A stretch of DNA of 64,000 bases from Clostridiales bacterium Firm_14 (lineage in GTDB: Bacteria; Bacillota; Clostridia; Saccharofermentanales; Saccharofermentanaceae), in assembly GCA_001604135.1 (NCBI GenBank), contig LVAT01000012.1, positions 1 through 64,000 on the forward strand, written 5' to 3'. A model generated the notes under the pieces. That model saw nothing but the letters and a program-made list of their open reading frames with translations, did not search any database and was not told where the DNA came from. Below, piece after piece: positions 62,991-64,000 of this stretch. The position numbers and the translations under genes are program-made. The number at the start of each line of letters is the position of its first letter. The first letter of the stretch is position 1.

Positions 62991-64000
62991 TTAATCCTCG
63001 CTTTCGCCGGTTGTCATTATCATATTCTTACCTGATTTCTTTGCATTTGACAATGCCGCGCCGGCCTCTTTGAGCGCGCTGTCGAGGTCCATGGTGACAT
63101 CAAACCAGGCATATCCGCCGCTTATAGTAACGGATTCTTTTGTAAATGAATACTTCTTTTTGGCGAATTCTTTTCGTATCTGGTTCAGAACTTCAAAATT
63201 CTCATCCCTCGTCCCGTTCTCGAAAACAATGACGAACGTATCGCCGCCGTATCTGCCGACGATCGTATCTTCGTCGATGGCACTCTGGAGGACCTGGCCC
63301 AAAGCACGGAGAACGTCATCGCCCTTGTCGTTGCCGAGCTCGTCATTGATCTTCTTAAAATCGTCAATATCAAGGATCGCAATGCCGCACGGGTCAAGCT
63401 CATTGGTATTCTTCAGTATCTCGCTTGCAGATTCGGTTAGATATTTCTTGCTGTAGACTCCGGTTACCCTGTCAGTCTCAAAGCCGTGCTCGAACTTATT
63501 CGCACCGGCAAAATTCCTCTCTCTTATCATGAGGAGCCTCGTATTGAAGAGCTCTAACCTGAACGCCAGGAAGCTTACGCCCAATGCCATTACCTCAGCG
63601 ATTATGATACAGAGGATGGAATAGCTTCTCTCATCGGGATAATCGTAGATGTGCAGTATTCCGCAGTAAAGAATGAATACTATGCTAAGGCCCGCCTGAA
63701 CAAACAGAATGAATCCGTCATGGAATACCGAGCAGAATATGATCGCGAAAAGCGGGAATACCCAGAGCGGGATAAAGTAGCTGTGGGCAAGTCCGATGAC
63801 GCCGCACATAATGAGACCTGCAAAAGATACTATCCTGTTCTTCGTGGTATCGGTACTGGTCTCGGATCTGTTTGAGAACCTGGTGATCAGATAAAGAACG
63901 CAGTTTACCAGCAAAGGCACCAGTATCCTGAATTCAATATAGGTATTAACCGGCTGCCCGACATTATCCGTAAAGTAGTAGTAGAAGAATATCGCCACTT
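62991..64000 (-). CDS. membrane GGDEF-like protein with altered signature (GGDTF), 5' end possibly outside window
   Basis: At least 335 residues; the first possible start (GTG) is at 63998, two bases from the edge, so the true start may lie outside. Five or six N-terminal helices (about 1-150), then a GGDEF-type domain (about 165-325) whose signature reads YGGDTF instead of GGDEF. The Glu helps hold the metal and substrate, so this domain may be a receptor rather than a cyclase. Other parts of the fold (GIAILDIDDFKKINDELGNDKGDD) are intact. Co-transcribed with the DUF308 gene. Confidence 0.8.
   Translation of the reverse strand, partial: VAIFFYYYFTDNVGQPVNTYIEFRILVPLLVNCVLYLITRFSNRSETSTDTTKNRIVSFAGLIMCGVIGLAHSYFIPLWVFPLFAIIFCSVFHDGFILFVQAGLSIVFILYCGILHIYDYPDERSYSILCIIIAEVMALGVSFLAFRLELFNTRLLMIRERNFAGANKFEHGFETDRVTGVYSKKYLTESASEILKNTNELDPCGIAILDIDDFKKINDELGNDKGDDVLRALGQVLQSAIDEDTIVGRYGGDTFVIVFENGTRDENFEVLNQIRKEFAKKKYSFTKESVTISGGYAWFDVTMDLDSALKEAGAALSNAKKSGKNMIMTTGESED

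Noticed and set aside
1-64000. tRNA, rRNA, prophage, transposase or riboswitch
   Set aside because: No cloverleaf-like GGTTCGA block outside coding genes, and no integrase, transposase or recognised riboswitch sequence was seen by eye; a covariance search would be needed to exclude small RNAs fully.

Overview
This window looks like chromosome from an anaerobic, low-to-mid-GC, Gram-positive Clostridia-type bacterium, probably a plant-fibre-degrading gut or rumen lineage. The evidence is a complete ctsR-mcsA-mcsB-clpC stress operon, a three-subunit bifurcating [FeFe]-hydrogenase, NfnAB transhydrogenase, strong AGGAGG ribosome sites, frequent GTG/TTG starts, and a secreted, membrane-tethered GH5 cellulase next to other surface proteins with Thr-Pro linkers. 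The genus is inference only. I saw no rRNA, tRNA, insertion sequence, prophage or CRISPR array.

Layout. 1-3.5 kb: a partial membrane sulfatase-fold protein and a membrane protein of unknown function. 3.51-3.81 kb: a non-coding array of nine 9-bp motifs in strictly alternating orientation, very regularly spaced. 3.8-8.6 kb (minus strand): a CBS-domain protein coupled to an esterase-fold protein lacking its catalytic Ser and His, an SCP2-like protein, an SDR, and a radical SAM/SPASM enzyme directly behind a small exported protein with five VYGPP motifs. 8.66-16.0 kb (minus): a 1421-residue trans-membrane scaffold-like protein, a 298-residue membrane protein and the GH5_1-like cellulase. 16-22.8 kb: dCMP deaminase, D-Ala-D-Ala ligase, a large GT-C-like membrane protein with a long acidic insert, and a cytosolic LacI-type sensor fused to GGDEF. 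22.9-29.4 kb: hydABC and an EF-G paralogue. 29.6-36.7 kb: a zinc-ribbon/coiled-coil protein and a peptide ABC importer. 36.8-45.7 kb: a pilin-like protein with a possible cellulose-binding head, CCA-adding enzyme, a GH31-fold protein with an altered nucleophile, a lipase-like hydrolase, a membrane Zn-protease and nfnAB. 45.7-51.8 kb: a TIR-TM-propeller protein, a PGK-TIM fusion and a PlsC acyltransferase with a zinc ribbon. 51.9-54.65 kb: an AT-richer, tightly overlapping secreted-peptide/FtsX/ABC unit. 54.9-60 kb: clpC-mcsB-mcsA-ctsR with CtsR boxes. 60-64 kb: DUF1846, MBL hydrolase, DUF308 and a GGDEF-like protein running to the window edge.

How the genes may work together. Three exported proteins (GH5 cellulase, 1421-residue scaffold, pilin) combine N- or C-terminal beta-rich domains, Pro/Thr linkers and membrane or pilus anchoring, which suggests a surface fibre-attachment and cellulose-degrading system without dockerins. 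The VYGPP protein and its radical SAM enzyme lie 23 bp downstream of the scaffold and may be read from the same transcript, making them a candidate exported RiPP-like modification system linked to that surface apparatus. HydABC and NfnAB balance NADH, ferredoxin and NADPH during sugar fermentation, fed by the peptide importer and glycolysis (PGK-TIM). Four proteins (esterase-fold, GH31-fold, McsB, terminal GGDEF) have lost or changed expected active-site residues.
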